Shown piece by piece: positions 9,008 through 16,513 of a stretch of DNA of 64,000 bases (position 1 is its first letter; each line of letters begins with the position of its first letter). The translations under genes were made by a program, and so were the position numbers. The notes beneath the pieces were generated by a model. That model searched no databases and was not told where the DNA came from. It worked only from the letters and a program-made list of their open reading frames with translations. The stretch spans positions 62,001-126,000 of the forward strand of contig NZ_JAPWDU010000007.1 in assembly GCF_027257155.1 (NCBI RefSeq), given 5' to 3'. This stretch comes from Cerasicoccus sp. TK19100 (GTDB lineage: Bacteria > Verrucomicrobiota > Verrucomicrobiia > Opitutales > Cerasicoccaceae).

Positions 9008-9415
9008 ATGGCTGACCATCGCAAAAGCCAGGCTTTGATTGTCGGCTTGATATCGATTTTCGGCGCCCCGCTGGCGCTCTACAACATGTATCTGATGAAC
9101 TGGATGATTTTCAGCGATTTCGGTGCGGAAGTGTATGCCTGGGACTCGATCTGCAATCAATTGCCCGGAGTTATCTCGACCGTGCTATTGGGCATCGCCA
9201 GCGTTGTCTGCGGTATTGGATTAAAAAATGGATACGGTTGGGCGGGTCTCACGTGGCTGATTGTGTGCCTGGTTTTTGTGGCGCTAAGTTTATTTGAGTT
9301 ATGCCTCTCTGCCCATTGGATTTTGGCGATCAAGTTATCATTCTTCCTATATTTAAGCTACTATGCGGTCGATAGAATAAGGGTATATGATAGATCCAAA
9401 AATGCCCCAATCTAG
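9008..9415 (+). CDS. small integral membrane protein, unknown function
   Basis: A 135-residue protein with four predicted membrane segments, near residues 11-33, 50-72, 78-100 and 105-122. It has no recognised family motif. Its 3' end overlaps the next gene by 29 bases in another frame, which suggests translational coupling in a short operon 8503-10172. Confidence 0.55.
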   Translation: MADHRKSQALIVGLISIFGAPLALYNMYLMNWMIFSDFGAEVYAWDSICNQLPGVISTVLLGIASVVCGIGLKNGYGWAGLTWLIVCLVFVALSLFELCLSAHWILAIKLSFFLYLSYYAVDRIRVYDRSKNAPI

Positions 9416-10172
9416 TTTTATCCTTACCGAGGAGTCGGCAAGCGGTAGCGACACATTGGTCATTGTTTTTCTAAACTTATATTACTACCAGCCCGATAAG
9501 CGTAACGCTTATGTTGCGAAAGCGGGCTTCGCTGAGGCGCATCGCATCTTTATCTACGATAGCTCGATCAATATGCTGCAGCTCGGGCTGTCGCCAGGTT
9601 ATCCGGGTGTGGCCAGTGTGCTGGGCTATATTCGGGAGCAAATTGCCCGGCTAAAGCCAAAGAGGATTGTTACGAGCGGCTCATCGGCGGGTGGGCACGC
9701 GTCACTACTGTTTGGCCATTTGCTTAAGGCTGATGTGAGCGTGGCCTTTGCGCCGTATACGAATCTGCGCCCCGAGGCCTTTGAGGCACGGGGCAAGGCG
9801 AGTAGCTATATCGGGCGCCATATTCAACGCCTGATTGATGGCTCCCCGCTGTTGGTTCCCGAATACCTCGACCTGCGGCCCTTGCTTGAATACTATAATG
9901 GCAAAACGAAATTCCTGGTCCATGTCGGCCGTGGGTGTCTGCAGGACGTCACACGCGCACGGCATCTCCAGGGCTTGCCCGGAGTGCGGGTATATGAGCA
10001 TCGATTTAACTATCACGTAATTGATGGCTACCTAACCGAGTGTGGTCATCTGCGGGCCTGCCATAGTGACAGTTATCGGTTGCCGCCGGCACCTCGCATT
10101 TGGTTGGACCGTGTGCGTTTCTGGGTGAATTTTCGCTTGGGCAGACTGCGGCGCATGCGCCAAACCGCCTGA
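9387..10172 (+). CDS. alpha/beta-hydrolase-like protein
   Basis: A 261-residue protein with the nucleophile-elbow pattern G-S-S-A-G-G (about residues 97-102) preceded by a hydrophobic strand K-R-I-V-T-S. This points to an alpha/beta-hydrolase fold with Ser as nucleophile. The following L-L-F-G-H-L-L and S-V-A-F-A-P fit the helix and strand after the elbow. A late H in Y-H-V-I-D-G-Y is a candidate catalytic His. Similar proteins stand in capsule or cell-surface gene groups, and the substrate is unknown. The ATG at 9387 has a purine-rich AAGGGT about six bases before it; an internal ATG at 9402 is the alternative start. Confidence 0.55.
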   Translation: MIDPKMPQSSFILTEESASGSDTLVIVFLNLYYYQPDKRNAYVAKAGFAEAHRIFIYDSSINMLQLGLSPGYPGVASVLGYIREQIARLKPKRIVTSGSSAGGHASLLFGHLLKADVSVAFAPYTNLRPEAFEARGKASSYIGRHIQRLIDGSPLLVPEYLDLRPLLEYYNGKTKFLVHVGRGCLQDVTRARHLQGLPGVRVYEHRFNYHVIDGYLTECGHLRACHSDSYRLPPAPRIWLDRVRFWVNFRLGRLRRMRQTA

Positions 10173-10232
10173 TAAAACGCTGATTTCGGCGACCGCGCCT
10201 TGAATAATTGGCACCTGCGTTTTTATTGGCAC

Positions 10233-10973
10233 ATGGCTGAAAACAACGAGACCCCCGTCGCTTATATCGCAGGAATTACTGGCAGTATTGGCCAAGAACT
10301 GGCCAAGCGCCTTATCAATGCCGGTTGGCGGCTAGGGGGCTTTGCGCGAAATCCCGACCGATTGGGCGATATTGAGGCGACCGTGGTTGCGGCGGACGCC
10401 ACGGATTCTGCTGCGCTCTCCGATGCCTTTAGCGAGCTACAGGAAAAGCTCGGTCCGCCGACGGCTTACGTGCACTGCGTGGGCTCGATTTTGCTCAAGC
10501 CAGCGCACATCACCAAGGACGAGGAGTGGGCCCAGACCATCGATCTCAATTTAAATTCTGCCTTTTACGGCCTGCGCTCTTCGGTCAAGGCGATGAAGCA
10601 AGGGGGCTCGATCGTGCTGATCAGTTCCACTGCGGCACAGGTCGGCTTGCCGAGCCATGAAGCGATTGCGGCGGCTAAAGGAGGTGTGGAGTCGCTGGCC
10701 CGCAGCGCGGCGGCCACCTACGCGAGTAAGGGGATTCGCGTGAACAGCGTTGCTTTAGGTCTGGTGGAAACGAACCTGAGCGAAGCCATGCTCAGCAGCG
10801 AAACCGGGCGAAAAATTTCTGAGGCCATGCATCCGCTGGGCCGGGTAGGGCAGCCTGCCGACGCCGCGAGCCTCATCGCTTGGCTGGCTTCAGAAGATGC
10901 CAGCTGGGTCACGGGTCAGTGCTGGGCCTGCGACGGCGGTGTATCCAGCGTCCGCCAGAAAACGAAGGTCTAG
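10233..10973 (+). CDS. short-chain dehydrogenase/reductase (SDR)
   Basis: A 246-residue NAD(P)-dependent oxidoreductase of the classical SDR family. The cofactor motif is A-G-I-T-G-S-I-G (about residues 13-20), a variant of T-G-x-x-x-G-x-G. The usual N-A-G of strand 4 is replaced by H-C-V-G. The catalytic Ser is in I-S-S-T-A-A and the Y-x-x-x-K pair is replaced by H-E-A-I-A-A-A-K, so the Tyr is His here. The C-terminal S-W-V-T-G-Q and C-D-G-G are standard. The missing Tyr suggests altered or weak catalysis. The ATG at 10233 follows a short unconserved lead. An intrinsic terminator at 11000-11030 ends the unit. Confidence 0.82.
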   Translation: MAENNETPVAYIAGITGSIGQELAKRLINAGWRLGGFARNPDRLGDIEATVVAADATDSAALSDAFSELQEKLGPPTAYVHCVGSILLKPAHITKDEEWAQTIDLNLNSAFYGLRSSVKAMKQGGSIVLISSTAAQVGLPSHEAIAAAKGGVESLARSAAATYASKGIRVNSVALGLVETNLSEAMLSSETGRKISEAMHPLGRVGQPADAASLIAWLASEDASWVTGQCWACDGGVSSVRQKTKV

Positions 10974-10999
10974 CGGCATGCTCCAGCTCTCATATTGAC

Positions 11000-11030
11000 A
11001 CCGCATTGGCTATCGCTGATGCGGTTTTTT
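11000..11030 (+). terminator. intrinsic terminator after the SDR gene
   Basis: Seven-base arms ACCGCAT and ATGCGGT enclose a 12-base loop and run into a six-T tract. It separates the SDR gene from the BMC operon and shows that the pduL reading frame cannot start at 11029, which lies in the T tract. Confidence 0.8.
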
Positions 11031-11053
11031 GCGCGCATTTGAAATAATTGTGC

Positions 11054-11083
11054 TTGACCATATGGAAGATTTTGGAAGATATT
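11054..11083 (+). promoter_or_regulatory. candidate promoter of the BMC operon
   Basis: TTGACC (11054-11059) is followed after 18 bases by GATATT (11078-11083), a fair sigma-70-like pair just downstream of the preceding terminator. If real, transcription would begin near 11090 and translation of pduL would have to start after that, for example at the GTG at 11128. Hand-read only. Confidence 0.3.
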
Positions 11084-11796
11084 GGTCAGACTTTTCCAAA
11101 ACCTCCAATTTTAACCCCGACCCATTTGTGAGCGCCAATCCCGCTATTTCCCGTTCCCAGATCGAAAAACTGGTCCGTGAGAGCGTCTACAAGCAGCTCG
11201 GCATGTCCGCGCCGACCGGCGGCCCGAATCCGCTTGTGGTGAATGTCAGCGCCCGGCACTGCCACCTGACACCTGAGGCGGTGGAAATTCTTTTCGGCAA
11301 AGGCCACGAGCTGAAGCCCATGAAGTGGCTCTACCAGGAAGGCCAATACGCGGCGGAAGAATCCGTGACCATGGTCGGTCCGCGCAGCCGCGTTATTTCG
11401 AACCTCCGCATCCTTGGCCCGTGCCGCGACTTGAACCAAGTCGAGCTGGCCTACACGGACTCGATCGCCATGGGCTATAAAATTCCCGTTCGCCAATCCG
11501 GCGACATCAAGGGCACGCCCGGCTGCATGCTGATGGGCCCCGCCGGCTTCCTCGAGCTGGACGAAGGCGTCATCCGCGCCGCGCCCCACGTGCACATGCA
11601 CTCCGCCGACGCCAAATACTACGGCGTCAAGCAGGGTGACTACATGAAGATGCGCGTGGGCGGCGAGCTTGGCGTTACTTTCGACCGAATCTTCGTCCGC
11701 GTGAAGGACGAGTTTAAGCTCGAAGTTCACATCGACACCGACGAAGGCAACGCCTGCGGTCTCACGCCCGACAGCCACGTCGAACTCATTAAATAA
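11062..11796 (+). CDS. pduL: phosphate acyltransferase PduL (BMC phosphotransacylase)
   Basis: PduL moves the acyl group from acyl-CoA to phosphate inside microcompartments and so recycles CoA. The two metal-binding His clusters are seen in V-S-A-R-H-C-H-L-T and H-V-H-M-H-S-A-D-A, which hold the two zinc ions of PduL. The family repeats around them (G-P-x-R and R-x-S-G-D-I-K-G-T-P-G) are present. Before the catalytic part lies an amphipathic helix, S-R-S-Q-I-E-K-L-V-R-E-S-V, a typical encapsulation peptide. It is first in the BMC operon and would act on lactyl-CoA. The ATG at 11062 is annotated; the GTG at 11128 is an alternative that still keeps the encapsulation peptide. Confidence 0.9.
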   Translation: MEDFGRYWSDFSKTSNFNPDPFVSANPAISRSQIEKLVRESVYKQLGMSAPTGGPNPLVVNVSARHCHLTPEAVEILFGKGHELKPMKWLYQEGQYAAEESVTMVGPRSRVISNLRILGPCRDLNQVELAYTDSIAMGYKIPVRQSGDIKGTPGCMLMGPAGFLELDEGVIRAAPHVHMHSADAKYYGVKQGDYMKMRVGGELGVTFDRIFVRVKDEFKLEVHIDTDEGNACGLTPDSHVELIK

Positions 11797-11797
11797 C

Positions 11798-11884
11798 GTT
11801 CGAAAAGTTTGTAAGTTCGTAAGTTCAAAAAGTTAATCTAACTCAAATCACTTTTTTTCCTACAAACTTACGAACCTTTCGAAC
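11798..11884 (+). repeat. TTCGAA-rich inverted repeat in the pduL/BMC-H spacer
   Basis: The left arm (11798-11826) has GTTCGAAAAGTTTGTAAG and the right arm (11863-11884) has CTTACGAACCTTTCGAAC, nearly its reverse complement. The rest of the spacer to 11933 repeats TACGAAC and CACGAAC. Related arms occur in other spacers of the same operon. Confidence 0.65.
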
Positions 11885-11933
11885 TCTACGAACCTCACGA
11901 ACTTTAATTAACCTTACAAACCTAAGAAAAATC

Positions 11934-12203
11934 ATGAGCGAATCACTCGGAATGGTAGAAACCCGCGGTTACGTGGGCAGCGTCGAAGCCAGCGACGCGA
12001 TGGTTAAGGCCGCGAACGTCGAGCTCGTGCGCCAAGTATCCATCGGCGGCGGCTTCTTAACGGTCCTCTGCAAGGGCGACGTCGGCAGCGTAAAGGCAGC
12101 CGTCGAAGCTGGTGCCGATGCCGCAGCTAAGGTTGGCGAGCTCGTCTCTTCCAACGTCATGGCCCGCCCTCACAGCGACCTGCTCAAGCAGTTCACACTC
12201 TAA
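11934..12203 (+). CDS. BMC-H shell protein, first copy
   Basis: An 89-residue single BMC-domain protein that forms hexameric tiles of the shell. The opening G-M-V-E-T-R-G-Y-V and the late G-D-V-G-S-V-K-A-A-V-E-A-G-A are the core BMC motifs. The pore-loop position reads S-I-G-G-G, glycine-rich, which favours a small central pore for small metabolites. It is separated from the second BMC-H gene by only 29 bases and is probably translated with it. The copies differ in the pore region and C-terminus, suggesting division of labour between pores. Confidence 0.95.
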   Translation: MSESLGMVETRGYVGSVEASDAMVKAANVELVRQVSIGGGFLTVLCKGDVGSVKAAVEAGADAAAKVGELVSSNVMARPHSDLLKQFTL

Positions 12204-12232
12204 ATTTTTAACACCTTAAGAAAGACATCAAA

Positions 12233-12511
12233 ATGGCTAAGCAAGCTGTAGGCATGATCGAAACCAAGGGCTTCATTACTCTTCTCGAAGCCTGTGACGC
12301 CGCCCTTAAATCGGCGGATGTAACCATGAGCGGCTGGGACAAAATCGGTTCCGGCATCGTAACCGCGTTTTTCGTGGGCGACGTCGCTGCCGTAAAGGCT
12401 GCCGTTGACGCCGGTGCCGAAGCCGCATCGCAAGTAGGCGACGTGCTCGGTGTGCAGGTCATCCCGCGTCCGCACGAAGACCTCGCCAAGCTCGGCAACT
12501 GGATGGGCTAG
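12233..12511 (+). CDS. BMC-H shell protein, second copy
   Basis: A 92-residue BMC-H protein with the start G-M-I-E-T-K-G-F-I, the pore segment K-I-G-S-G and the motif G-D-V-A-A-V-K-A-A-V-D-A-G-A. The pore matches the classic G-S-G type of PduA-like hexamers. It stands between BMC-H copy 1 and acetate kinase. A fold-back AT-rich spacer follows. Confidence 0.95.
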   Translation: MAKQAVGMIETKGFITLLEACDAALKSADVTMSGWDKIGSGIVTAFFVGDVAAVKAAVDAGAEAASQVGDVLGVQVIPRPHEDLAKLGNWMG

Positions 12512-12529
12512 ATTTGAATTCAAAATTAT

Positions 12530-12611
12530 AAATTCAAAATGCAAAAAATAGAATCGCATGCGCGTTACGAGAACTCGCTCAGCTGGTTTTTGAATTTTGC
12601 ATTTTAAATTT
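12530..12611 (+). repeat. AT-rich inverted repeat before ackA
   Basis: AAATTCAAAATGCAAAA (12530-12546) pairs with TTTTGCATTTTAAATTT (12595-12611) with one mismatch, so the spacer can fold into a long stem just before the kinase start codon. It could affect mRNA processing or limit translation of ackA relative to the shell genes. Confidence 0.6.
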
Positions 12612-12619
12612 TGCATTTA

Positions 12620-13804
12620 ATGAAAATCCTTGTCGCTAACCTCGGCTCCACGTCGTTCAAATACCGCCTCTATCAATTAGACGGCGGCGAAGAACGCATG
12701 TTGGCCAAGGGCGGTTATGAGCGTGTCGAAGACTTTGCGCCAGTGATCGAAGATTGCTTGGCGACGCTCGAAAAGGACGGCCACTTGACCGGCGAAAGCG
12801 ACCTCGACGCTGTCGGTTTCAAGACCGTGCTTGGCAAGGATCTCAGCGGTTGCGTGGAAGCGGACGATAAAGTGCTCGCCGCGCTGGAAAGCTTCAAGGA
12901 AGTCGCTCCCGCGCACAACCCGGCATACGCCAACGGCATTCGCATGTTCGCGCAGGTGATGCCGTCCGTTACCCGGGTCGCGCTTTTCGAAACCGCATTC
13001 TACCAGTGGGTGCCGAAGCCGTCGTCGATTTACTCTGTGCCGCAAAGTTGGCATGATGCCGGGGTCCGCCGTTATGGCTTCCACGGCGCCAGCCATAAGT
13101 TCATTGCCGAGCGCTCCGCGCAACTCATCGGCCGTGAAGACGTGGCCGCGAAGGTGCAGGCGCTTTACCAAAAGGGCGACACCGCGATCGACGGCAAACC
13201 GCTGCGCGTGATCTCCTGCCACCTCGGCGGCAGCAGCTCCGTGACCGGCATCAAGAACGGCGTCGCGATTGGCGCATCAATGGGCTTCTCTCCGCAGAGC
13301 GGCCTGCCGCAAAACAACCGCGTCGGCGACCTCGATTCCATGGCCGTGCCCTACATGATGAAGACGCAGGGCCTGAGCGTTGAGGAGTGCGAACGTCAGC
13401 TCACCAAGGAAGGCGGCCTGCTCGGCATTTCCGGAGTCAGCAACGATTTGCGTGACGTGCTCGAAGCAGCCGACGGCGGCAACGAACGCGCTCAACTCGC
13501 CATTGACCACCTCGTCGACAGCATTCGCCACTGGGCCGGCTCCTTCGTCTTTAAGATGGGCGGCTTTGATGCGATTTGCTTCACCGGCGGCATTGGCGAA
13601 AACAACGCTGGCCTCCGCGCCGCAGTCTGCGCCGGCCTCGAAGAATTCGGACTCATCCTCGACCCCGCGGCCAACGCCGCTACCCGCGACGAAGGCGACA
13701 TCAGTGCGGCAAGTTCACGCATCAAAGCCTACGTCATCCCCGCCAACGAAGAGTTGGTCATCGCGCGCGAAGTTTCCCGCTTCCTCGCCGCGCAACCCGC
13801 TTAA
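12620..13804 (+). CDS. ackA: acetate kinase family protein of the BMC operon
   Basis: A 394-residue acetate/propionate kinase-type protein, expected to take acyl-phosphate from PduL and make ATP plus carboxylate, probably lactate here. Family marks include A-N-L-G-S-T-S-F (Asn7), H-G-A-S-H (about 155-159), N-N-R-V-G-D (the Arg of M-G-T-R in the family), G-G-I-G-E-N-N and A-N-E-E-L. By hand alignment Lys68 stands where the family has the catalytic Arg91 (Methanosarcina numbering), and F-E-T-A-F-Y replaces F-D-T-A-F-H, giving Glu124 in place of Asp148. So it is a divergent member with altered active-site residues. The ATG at 12620 is preferred to 12611 because it gives the exact family N-terminus. 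Confidence 0.88.
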   Translation: MKILVANLGSTSFKYRLYQLDGGEERMLAKGGYERVEDFAPVIEDCLATLEKDGHLTGESDLDAVGFKTVLGKDLSGCVEADDKVLAALESFKEVAPAHNPAYANGIRMFAQVMPSVTRVALFETAFYQWVPKPSSIYSVPQSWHDAGVRRYGFHGASHKFIAERSAQLIGREDVAAKVQALYQKGDTAIDGKPLRVISCHLGGSSSVTGIKNGVAIGASMGFSPQSGLPQNNRVGDLDSMAVPYMMKTQGLSVEECERQLTKEGGLLGISGVSNDLRDVLEAADGGNERAQLAIDHLVDSIRHWAGSFVFKMGGFDAICFTGGIGENNAGLRAAVCAGLEEFGLILDPAANAATRDEGDISAASSRIKAYVIPANEELVIAREVSRFLAAQPA

Positions 13805-13889
13805 TTTCACTCACTCACTAAACTTTCCAACTTCGAACAACCAACTTTCGAACCTTCGAACATTTCCAACCTTCAAACCAATAAATACA

Positions 13890-14186
13890 ATGGCATCTCA
13901 AGCAATCGGACTCCTCGAAACCAAGGGACTCATCTCGCTCGTGCAAGGCGTCGACGCCATGCTCAAGGCCGCTAACGTCGAACTCGTTGGCCCGATGAAG
14001 AGCGTAGGCAGCGCACTCGTAAGCGCTACGATCGTAGGCGACGTCGCCGCCGTAAAGGCAGCTCTCGACGCCGGCGCAGAATCCGCCGCATCTTTCGGCG
14101 AAGTCGTCAGCGCCCACGTCATCGCCCGCCCGGCCGACGAAATCTCCAAGGTCCTGCCCACGGCTCCAGCCAAGGCAAAGAAGTAA
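13890..14186 (+). CDS. BMC-H shell protein, third copy
   Basis: A 98-residue BMC-H protein starting M-A-S-Q-A-I-G-L-L-E-T-K-G-L-I and carrying G-D-V-A-A-V-K-A-A-L-D-A-G-A. The pore-loop position reads K-S-V-G-S-A, different from the other two copies. It has a short Lys/Ala tail (T-A-P-A-K-A-K-K) that would lie on the shell surface. The ATG at 13890 is the only start matching the other BMC-H proteins; the longer reading frame that begins inside ackA is a frame artefact. Confidence 0.93.
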   Translation: MASQAIGLLETKGLISLVQGVDAMLKAANVELVGPMKSVGSALVSATIVGDVAAVKAALDAGAESAASFGEVVSAHVIARPADEISKVLPTAPAKAKK

Positions 14187-14190
14187 GTTC

Positions 14191-14249
14191 GTAGGTTCAG
14201 TGGTTCGAAGGTTCGTCAGTTTATTCAACCTTCGAACTTTCAAACCTAC
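14191..14249 (+). repeat. TTCGAA inverted repeat after the third BMC-H gene
   Basis: Arms 14191-14213 (GTAGGTT, then GTTCGAAGGTT) and 14227-14249 (AACCTTCGAAC, then AACCTAC) are reverse complements except for an internal loop of about five bases. The hairpin sits between BMC-H and BMC-P genes and has no T tract, so it is not a plain terminator. Confidence 0.65.
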
Positions 14250-14272
14250 CAACCTTCGAACTCTAAAAGACC

Positions 14273-14581
14273 ATGTTTCTCGCGAAAGTCATCGGCCACG
14301 TAGTGGCGACCAAGAAGGACGACAAAATGAAGGGGCGTAAGCTGCTCATTTTACGTCCGCAGTTGGTCGACCCTGAAGATCCGACCAAGTTCAGGGACGG
14401 CTCGAATACTGTGGTCGCCGTGGATGGCCTGGGCGCGGGCAAAGGCGAGATGGTGCTTTTTGTGCAGGGCAGCTCCGCCCGCGCAACGGAAGGCATGAAG
14501 CCGCTGCCCGTCGACTGCGCAGTCGTGGGCATCGTCGACACCGTCGATGTGCTGGGCAAGCAAACCTACAAGGCCAAATAA
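14273..14581 (+). CDS. BMC-P (EutN/CcmL) shell vertex protein, first copy
   Basis: A 102-residue EutN/CcmL protein that forms pentameric vertices. Signs are F-L-A-K-V-I-G-H-V-V-A-T-K-K, the strand L-L-I-L-R-P, a central V-A-V-D-G-L-G-A-G-K-G-E and a late V-G-I-V-D-T-V. It follows the third BMC-H gene after a fold-back spacer. Three BMC-P paralogues lie in this locus, as is usual for the Planctomycetes-Verrucomicrobia type, where they may cap different vertices. Confidence 0.94.
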   Translation: MFLAKVIGHVVATKKDDKMKGRKLLILRPQLVDPEDPTKFRDGSNTVVAVDGLGAGKGEMVLFVQGSSARATEGMKPLPVDCAVVGIVDTVDVLGKQTYKAK

Positions 14582-14615
14582 CTCTGTATCGGAAAGTAAC
14601 TCTGCAACACAAAGC
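14581..14615 (+). repeat. two degenerate copies of the 17-bp palindrome
   Basis: ACTCTGTATCGGAAAGT (14581-14597) and ACTCTGCAACACAAAGC (14599-14615) are tandem weak copies of the ACTTTG-N5-CAAAGT element, placed at the start of the spacer before the aldehyde dehydrogenase gene. The first overlaps the last base of the BMC-P stop codon. Confidence 0.5.
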
Positions 14616-14671
14616 GATTCAACTTTTCGAACTTACCAACCTTCGAACTTTCGAACCTTTTATAGATCCCC

Positions 14672-16147
14672 ATGAGTTTGCAAATCGATGAAGCGGTCCT
14701 CAAAGGCGTAGTCGCCGACGTTCTCCGCAAACTTCAGGCCCAAGCCTCGGGCAGCCCCGTGGCCGAAAGCAAAAAAGAAGACTGCGGCTGCTCCTGCGAT
14801 GGCGCTTGCTCGCGCGGCGAGCTGGGCGTTTTCCAAAATGCCACCGACGCCGCCGCTGCCGCCAAGGAAGCGCAGAAGAAGCTGCGCAAGCTCGGCATCG
14901 AAGGCCGCGACAAGGTCGTGAAGATCGTTAAGGCAACCTGTGCCGAGAAGGCAGTGGAGTGGGGCGAGCTGGAGTTTGCCGAAACCAAGATCGGCCGCCT
15001 CGAGCACAAGATTGCCAAGCTGCAGGGCATCCCGAATTTGCCGGGTGTTGAGTGGCTCGCGCCACGTGGCATGAGCGGCGACCACGGCATCACGATGGAA
15101 GAGAATACGCCGTTTGGCGTCATTGGCGCGATCACGCCGGTTACCCACTCCATCCCGACGCTTTCCTGCAACATTGTCAGCATGGTGGCTGCGGGCAACA
15201 CGGTGGTCTTCAACGCGCATCCCGGTGGCGCCAAGTGCGCAGTAGCTGCGGTGCGTGAATACAACAAGCGCTTTAAGGCCGAGCTCGGCATTGAGAACAT
15301 CGCGACGATCATCGAAAAGCCGACCCTCGACAGCTTCAACGAGCTTTGCGCATCGCCCGACGTGAACCTGCTTTGCGTGACCGGCGGGCCTGGCGTCGTC
15401 AACGCCGCCATGAAGAGCGGTAAGCGCGCGATCTGCGCCGGCCCGGGCAACCCGCCCGTCGTTGTCGATGACTCGGCTGACCTCGATAAGGCTGCGACCG
15501 ACATCATCTTTGGTGCCGCGTTCGACAACAACCTGCTCTGCATCGGCGAAAAGCAAATCTTCGTCGTCGACAAGGTTTACGACCAGTTTATCGGCGCCCT
15601 TAAGAAGGCCGGCGCGTTCCAGCTCAACGCGGAACAACTCGACCGCCTGACCAAGGTTGCCTTCACCTTTAAGGGTGATGGCGGCGGCTGCTCGCACCCG
15701 GTCGTCAACCGCGACCTCGTGGGCGCTGACGCAACCAAGCTCGCGCAAATCGCCGGCACCTCCGCGCCCGCTGGCACACTGATGCTCTTTGCCGAAACCA
15801 ACGAAGACCACCTGTTCGTGATTGAAGAACAGATGATGCCGATGGTGCCCGTGATCCGCGCCCGCGACATCGACCACGCCATCGAAATGGCCGTCAAGTC
15901 CGAGCATGGCTACAAGCACTCGGGCATGATCCACACGTTGAACGTCGTGAACATGGGTAAGATGGCCCGCGCCCTCGACACCACGTTGTTCGTCAAGAAC
16001 GGCGCCTGCGTAGCCGGTCTTGGCACGGGCGGCGAAGGCTACTCCAGCTTCTCCATCGCCACGACGACCGGCGAAGGCATCACCACGCCTGACACCTTTA
16101 CCCGCCGGCGCCGCTGCGTCCTGGTCGACTCTCTTCAGATGTATTAA
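14672..16147 (+). CDS. CoA-acylating aldehyde dehydrogenase (BMC lumen)
   Basis: A 491-residue aldehyde dehydrogenase of the PduP/EutE type. It oxidises an aldehyde, likely lactaldehyde, with NAD and CoA to acyl-CoA. Residues 3-22 form an N-terminal amphipathic encapsulation peptide (Q-I-D-E-A-V-L-K-G-V-V-A-D-V-L). A Cys-rich linker follows with Cys38, 40, 42 and 46. The catalytic region starts with G-V-I-G-A-I-T-P-V-T-H-S (about 149-160), and the nucleophile is Cys290 in N-L-L-C-I-G-E-K. The V-C-V-T-G-G-P-like stretch (near 235) and G-P-G-N-P-P-V are the NAD/CoA marks of the acylating family. The BMC-P and aldolase genes around it support a lumen role. Confidence 0.92.
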   Translation: MSLQIDEAVLKGVVADVLRKLQAQASGSPVAESKKEDCGCSCDGACSRGELGVFQNATDAAAAAKEAQKKLRKLGIEGRDKVVKIVKATCAEKAVEWGELEFAETKIGRLEHKIAKLQGIPNLPGVEWLAPRGMSGDHGITMEENTPFGVIGAITPVTHSIPTLSCNIVSMVAAGNTVVFNAHPGGAKCAVAAVREYNKRFKAELGIENIATIIEKPTLDSFNELCASPDVNLLCVTGGPGVVNAAMKSGKRAICAGPGNPPVVVDDSADLDKAATDIIFGAAFDNNLLCIGEKQIFVVDKVYDQFIGALKKAGAFQLNAEQLDRLTKVAFTFKGDGGGCSHPVVNRDLVGADATKLAQIAGTSAPAGTLMLFAETNEDHLFVIEEQMMPMVPVIRARDIDHAIEMAVKSEHGYKHSGMIHTLNVVNMGKMARALDTTLFVKNGACVAGLGTGGEGYSSFSIATTTGEGITTPDTFTRRRRCVLVDSLQMY

Positions 16148-16155
16148 ATTTTAGT

Positions 16156-16250
16156 GTTCGAAAGGTTCGTAAGTTCGAAGAGTTCGTAAGTTACGATCCA
16201 ACTAACCAACCAACCTTTCGAACTTTACGAACTTTCAAACCTTACGAACT
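16156..16250 (+). repeat. TTCGAA inverted repeat before the second BMC-P gene
   Basis: GTTCGAAAGGTT (16156-16167) is the exact reverse complement of AACCTTTCGAAC (16212-16223). Around it the spacer repeats GTTCGTAAG on the left side and CTTACGAAC or TTTACGAAC on the right side, so alternative pairings are also possible. No T tract follows. Confidence 0.65.
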
Positions 16251-16255
16251 TCCCA

Positions 16256-16513
16256 ATGATCCGCGCCCGCGTAGATGGCAATGTAGTCAGCACCATGTGT
16301 CACCAGACCATGCGCGGCTGGCGTTTGCTGATCTGCCAGCCGATCGATGAGGAAGGCCAGGACCAAGGCCAGCCCGTCATGGCGATCGATCCGCAAGGCG
16401 CCGGTGTTGGCTCGACCATCGTTATCACTACCGACGGCAAGGGCGTTCGCGAATTCCTCGGCATCGATAAGACCCCCATTCGCAACATGATCCTCGCCAT
16501 CGAAGACGAGTAA
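16256..16513 (+). CDS. BMC-P (EutN/CcmL) shell vertex protein, second copy
   Basis: An 85-residue EutN/CcmL protein, the shortest of the three. It begins M-I-R-A-R-V-D-G-N-V-V-S-T and has the strand L-L-I-C-Q-P, then A-I-D-P-Q-G-A-G-V-G-S-T and I-V-I-T-T-D-G-K. The family core is intact. The start codon lies just after the inverted-repeat spacer. It is followed 47 bases later by the third BMC-P gene. Confidence 0.93.
   Translation: MIRARVDGNVVSTMCHQTMRGWRLLICQPIDEEGQDQGQPVMAIDPQGAGVGSTIVITTDGKGVREFLGIDKTPIRNMILAIEDE

Noticed and set aside
11029-11796. pduL start at 11029
   Set aside because: This codon lies in the T tract of the preceding terminator, and the first 11 residues do not resemble PduL.
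14660-15934. A 424-residue minus-strand frame opposite the aldehyde dehydrogenase gene
   Set aside because: Antisense shadow in high-GC coding sequence; the plus-strand protein has full family motifs.
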